Shown here piece after piece: positions 61,179-64,000 of a DNA stretch of 64,000 bases; the stretch's first letter is position 1, and every line of letters starts with the position of its first letter. The DNA is from Pinguiococcus pyrenoidosus (taxonomy: Eukaryota; Sar; Pinguiophyceae; Pinguiochrysidales; Pinguiochrysidaceae), in the NCBI GenBank assembly GCA_019677205.1, contig JAAMXY010004291.1:62001-126000 (forward strand). The letters are read 5' to 3'. A model generated the notes under the pieces. The model had not been told where the DNA came from. It ran no database searches and was given only the letters and a program-made list of their open reading frames with translations. Made by a program: the position numbers and the translations under genes.

Positions 61179-61685
61179 TTAGTTCACGTATCTCTGCATT
61201 GCGATGGCCAAAGCAGCACCCAAGCATGCAAACACGGCTCCTTGCCACACGAACCGCGACCACCTTACCACGAAGGGGTCTTCTTTCACCACCATCTCGT
61301 CGAAGCCCGTGCGGCTGTCGTGTTCTCTCCGGAGGCTGCAGGACTGCAGGCAGCCCAGCAGCACTTCTGCTGTTGTGAAGATCTTCGCCTCTATCAGGTG
61401 GCCTCCGATGCACTTTCCGTCCTTGTCGCTAAGCGTGATGTGGATGTGGAGCCCATCGACGGACAAGGTGCCGACCAGCGAGGTGATCTCATGGCAGCCC
61501 CGCACGGTGACGATCTCATTCTTGTTCTCCGCCGTGGCGTGAGCCAGCCGAATCTTGGCCTCGGTCACGCTGCCCACCGTGGTGGCAACAAAGGCGCCAC
61601 GGGGCTGCTGCTCACTCACCCAGGAGCGGAAGCTGCTCATGATCTCGTCCCCAGGAACCAAGCGGAGGGCGTGGAATGTCGCCAT
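61179..61685 (-). CDS. PPC/DUF296 domain protein with C-terminal membrane anchor
   Basis: 168 aa, ATG at 61685. Residues 1-~120 form a PPC (plants and prokaryotes conserved, DUF296) domain: MATFHALRLVPGDEIMSSF, GAFVATTVGSVTEAKIRLA, EITSLVGTLSVDGLHIHITL, then SDKDGKCIGGHL and IFTTAEVLLG. In land plants this domain is fused to AT-hook DNA-binding motifs; in prokaryotes it stands alone. Here there is no AT hook. Instead a hydrophobic helix near the C-terminus (FVWQGAVFACLGAALAIAM) suggests a tail-anchored protein. Function is unknown. It is convergent with the SOUL gene, only 60 bp away. Confidence 0.85.
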   Translation of the reverse strand: MATFHALRLVPGDEIMSSFRSWVSEQQPRGAFVATTVGSVTEAKIRLAHATAENKNEIVTVRGCHEITSLVGTLSVDGLHIHITLSDKDGKCIGGHLIEAKIFTTAEVLLGCLQSCSLRREHDSRTGFDEMVVKEDPFVVRWSRFVWQGAVFACLGAALAIAMQRYVN

Positions 61686-62243
61686 CGTCAGAAGTGCTTC
61701 CGCGCCCCTCGCGCGAGCGTTTCGCTTGGATCGGCTGCAACTGAATCCCGGGGTTGGCGGTCAGCGCTTAGGCGGACCGAGACGGCATCTCTCTGCCTCT
61801 CTCGATCCGTCTTGTCTACGCGCTTCTGCAGCGGCGCACCAAAGATCATGTGAAGCTGTGAGGCTTATTTGGCCAAAGCATGAGGATCTTCCTGTGACAT
61901 TGGATTTGGCCAATTGGAGCCACGGAAGAAATCCGTTGTTGACGCCATACATGGTTGCCAATCGACAAGGGGTGCACCCAAAGCAGATATTCCGAGAACT
62001 GGCATGGATATCATGGTGAATATATGTTTCCCAGTTCCGATGTTTTGACAGAGTACGATCAAAAATACATTTTGAAACTAGTGCAATCTTCGACAAGAAT
62101 CCGGTAGGGCGGTACCGTGCTCGCGGGGGTTACAGGTCCCACAAGTCAGCAGACAGTGCGAGAGCGCGCGCCTCCCGTACACGTTCGCACTGCCTGCTTG
62201 GTCAACTCAGACCTGGACTCTCTCGCTACGGCGCTGCGCAAAG
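61686..62243. promoter_or_regulatory. Divergent promoter PPC protein / ARPC1 with CCAAT boxes
   Basis: ATTGG at 61899-61903 and 61913-61917; CCAAT at 61910-61914 and 61958-61962. AT-rich near 62040-62085. No gene seen inside. Confidence 0.45.
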
Positions 62244-63685
62244 ATGGCGGAGAAGCATCAGCTGGTGGCGCCGCTGCAGGGCATCTCCTGCCACTGTTGG
62301 AACGGAGACCAGTCATGTGAGTTCGGAGTAGAGAGCGATTGTCCGGCGGCCGTCGACATGAGAGTCCCGTCGGATGCCCTCGCATCTTTGGATGGCGGGA
62401 AGGGCAGCGTGGAAGAGCAATGGAGAACAGAGGAAACCCATCGCAAAGCTGCACCGAAGTCAAAGTACCGCGGCATCACCGTTGCGATCGGCAGAAAGCT
62501 AACAGCTGCGACTTTCCGCCGCAGGTCTTGCGATCTCTCCCAATGACAACAGCATGCAGATCTACGAGGCGTCCACGTGGACGAAGGTTGCCGACCTGGA
62601 CGAGCATGACTTGCAGGTCAGCGGGATCGACTGGTGTCCGCACACCAACAAGATCGTGACGGCCTCGCACGACCGGAACGCGTTCGTGTGGTCTTGGAAC
62701 GCGGAGGAGCAGCGGTGGAAGCCCTCGCTTGTGATCCTGCGGATCGACCGAGCGGCCTTGGATGTCAAGTGGTCCCCCGATGGCATGAAGTTCGCGGTGT
62801 CCAGCGGGGCGAAGTGCGTTCCCATCTGTCACTACGAGCAGGAGAACGACTGGTGGGTCTCGAAGATGGTCAAGAAGCATAAGTCCACCGTGACCTGCTT
62901 GAGCTGGCACCCGTCCTCGCAGCTCATCGCTACGGGATCGACGGACTTCAAGTGCCGCGTGATCTCCGCCTTTGTCGCCGGCGTCGACGCCGAGCAGCAG
63001 AGCGGTCCTTTTGCCGAAGTGATGCCTTTCGGGGAGGTGTATGCCGAGTTCAATTGCCAGGGCTGGGTGCAGGGCGTCTGCTGGTCTCCCAGCGGTGATG
63101 CCCTGGCGTACTGCGGCCAGGACTCGTCTCTGCAGGTTGTGCACTTCGGAGGAGCGCAGCCGGTGGAGCGTTCGATCCGATTCGGGCAGCTCCCGCTGAG
63201 CTGCCTGACCTTCCTGAGCGAGAACTGCATTGTTGGCGGTGGCCACGAGATGAACCCGATGGTCTTCACGGGCGGAGCCTCCGACGGGTGGCACTTTGAC
63301 AAGATGGTCGACGTCAAGGAGGAAAAGGCATCGTCGTCCCAGGCGGACAGCGGCGTCTCGGCCGCGCGAGCGCGATTCCAGGCGATGGCAAAGCGCGGCA
63401 ACGACAGCAAGAAGGTAAGCGTGCCAAATCCAGAATCTCTTGAGCTGAGGAACGAGGGGGACGTGGAGATTCATATGTCATCTCTCATCTCATCCCATCC
63501 ACTCTTCTCCGGTCCTCTCACTCTTCGGTTCCTTTACTCTCGCGCAGGAGACGGAAATCTGGACGCAGCATGCTTCTGCCATCACCTGCATCCAGCGCAT
63601 GGGATCACCCGGCGACGCGGCATACAACAAGTTTAGCACCAGCGCTTGCGATGGCCGTGTTGTGGTGTGGAATCTCCCGAGCTAG
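62244..63685 (+). CDS. ARPC1: Arp2/3 complex subunit ARPC1 (p40), three exons
   Basis: Exons 62244-62316, 62525-63414 and 63548-63685 (introns 208 and 133 nt; 366 aa). The start MAEKHQLVAPLQGISCHCWN and the spliced continuation DQS|CLAISPNDNSMQIYE match ARPC1. Six to seven WD repeats follow: VSGIDWCPHTNKIVTASHDR, NAFVWSWN, VILRIDRAALDVKWSP, ENDWWVSKMVKKHKSTVTCL, DFKCRVISAFVAGVD and WVQGVCWSPSGDALAYCGQD. Exon 3 supplies the final repeat (FSTSACDGRVVVWNLPS). ARPC1 scaffolds the actin-nucleating Arp2/3 complex and contacts nucleation-promoting factors. The region just before exon 3 holds the usual insert (SGVSAARARFQAMAKRG). Confidence 0.94.
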
Positions 63686-63702
63686 GCATAGACCCTGCGT
63701 AG

Positions 63703-64000
63703 CTACGTCCTCGGGACTGCGGTCGGTTCGTCCGCCTCTACGTCATCAACTGCTTTCGAGCGTGCTCTCTTTCTCCGCCTCTTTCTGTGCAAGCCCTTGC
63801 GCCGCAGATCCTGCCGGACGTAGTTCTTGCTCACAGCGCTCCCGTCCATCTTCACCGTCTTCGCCGTGACCTGAATGCGGCGTCCCTTCCTGTGCGCTCC
63901 ACCCGGGGCAACAGGACAATCCCCTTCGGCTGCCCTTTCGTCTGCCTTTGCTGCACCTTTGCCATACTTCGTGTCCCACCAGGTCCTCATCGGGATGGAG
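63703..64000 (-). CDS. Basic C-terminal fragment of a gene cut by the right edge
   Basis: The frame is open from the window edge to the stop at 63703. It has a Met at 63990, but open codons upstream (S-I-P) suggest the gene continues to the right. The sequence MRTWWDTKYGKGAAKADERA is followed by RIQVTAKTVKMDG, SKNYVRQDLRRKGLHRKRRR and KRARSKAVDDVEADE. The NYVR-x-DLRRKG element recalls the N-(Y/F)-VR-x-NL-x-x-K motif of Sld2/RECQ4-related replication proteins, but the fragment is too short to be sure. The stop lies only 17 bp from the ARPC1 stop (convergent). Confidence 0.5.
   Translation of the reverse strand, partial: SIPMRTWWDTKYGKGAAKADERAAEGDCPVAPGGAHRKGRRIQVTAKTVKMDGSAVSKNYVRQDLRRKGLHRKRRRKRARSKAVDDVEADEPTAVPRT

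Noticed and set aside
1-64000. CRISPR arrays, insertion sequences, prophage or bacterial operons
   Set aside because: The window is clearly eukaryotic (spliceosomal introns, nuclear gene families); no spaced repeats of CRISPR type and no transposase or reverse transcriptase were seen.
1-64000. tRNA and rRNA genes
   Set aside because: I recognised none while reading the intergenic regions; a covariance-model scan would be needed to exclude a tRNA fully.

Overview
This is a gene-dense window from a nuclear chromosome of a photosynthetic eukaryote (GC-rich, spliceosomal introns). I place about 31 protein-coding genes in 64 kb on both strands, with no operons and no rRNA or tRNA that I can see. 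Some 40 introns could be placed by joining reading frames across GT-AG borders. Nearly all are 43-115 nt; the outliers are a 379-nt intron in STT3 and 208- and 133-nt introns in ARPC1. Several proteins begin with a signal peptide followed by a transit-like region with Phe at or near the cleavage site (DUF1499 protein, PPR protein, SOUL protein). This points to an alga with a complex red-lineage plastid (ochrophyte, haptophyte, cryptophyte or a relative). The sequence alone does not settle the lineage.

Layout. 1-16 kb: a SOUL heme-binding gene cut by the left edge, a nine-exon thylakoid-lumen DUF1499 gene, a large IQ-motif protein, an FZL-type dynamin GTPase, an unrecognised helical protein, a coiled-coil protein with a 45-nt tandem duplication at a splice site, an XRCC4-like coiled-coil protein without the usual head, and two small secretory-pathway proteins. 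16-34 kb: WDR70, RPAP1, a type III PI 4-kinase, a six-domain adenylate/UMP-CMP/nucleoside-diphosphate kinase fusion, SEC24 and RPB12. 34-50 kb: an NCKX Na+/Ca2+-K+ exchanger, a plastid PPR protein, a TTC14-like TPR protein, RPB5, DGAT2, complex I subunit NDUFA2, an unusual Hsp70/Hsp110-TPR protein and a METTL13-type methyltransferase. 50-64 kb: STT3, a Gfo/Idh/MocA oxidoreductase, a tandem pair of LCIB-type (theta) carbonic anhydrase genes, a second SOUL gene, a PPC/DUF296 protein with a C-terminal membrane anchor, ARPC1, and a gene cut by the right edge.

How the genes relate. Most are unlinked housekeeping functions: transcription (RPB5, RPB12, RPAP1), secretion and N-glycosylation (SEC24, STT3, PI4K), cytoskeleton (ARPC1), lipid synthesis (DGAT2) and respiration (NDUFA2). 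The one coherent block is 55.9-61.1 kb. It holds two LCIB-type genes in tandem followed by a SOUL gene whose first ~82 residues are homologous to the presequence of the second LCIB gene. I read this as local duplication and exchange of a plastid-targeting presequence, close to genes likely to act in inorganic-carbon handling and tetrapyrrole/heme handling.
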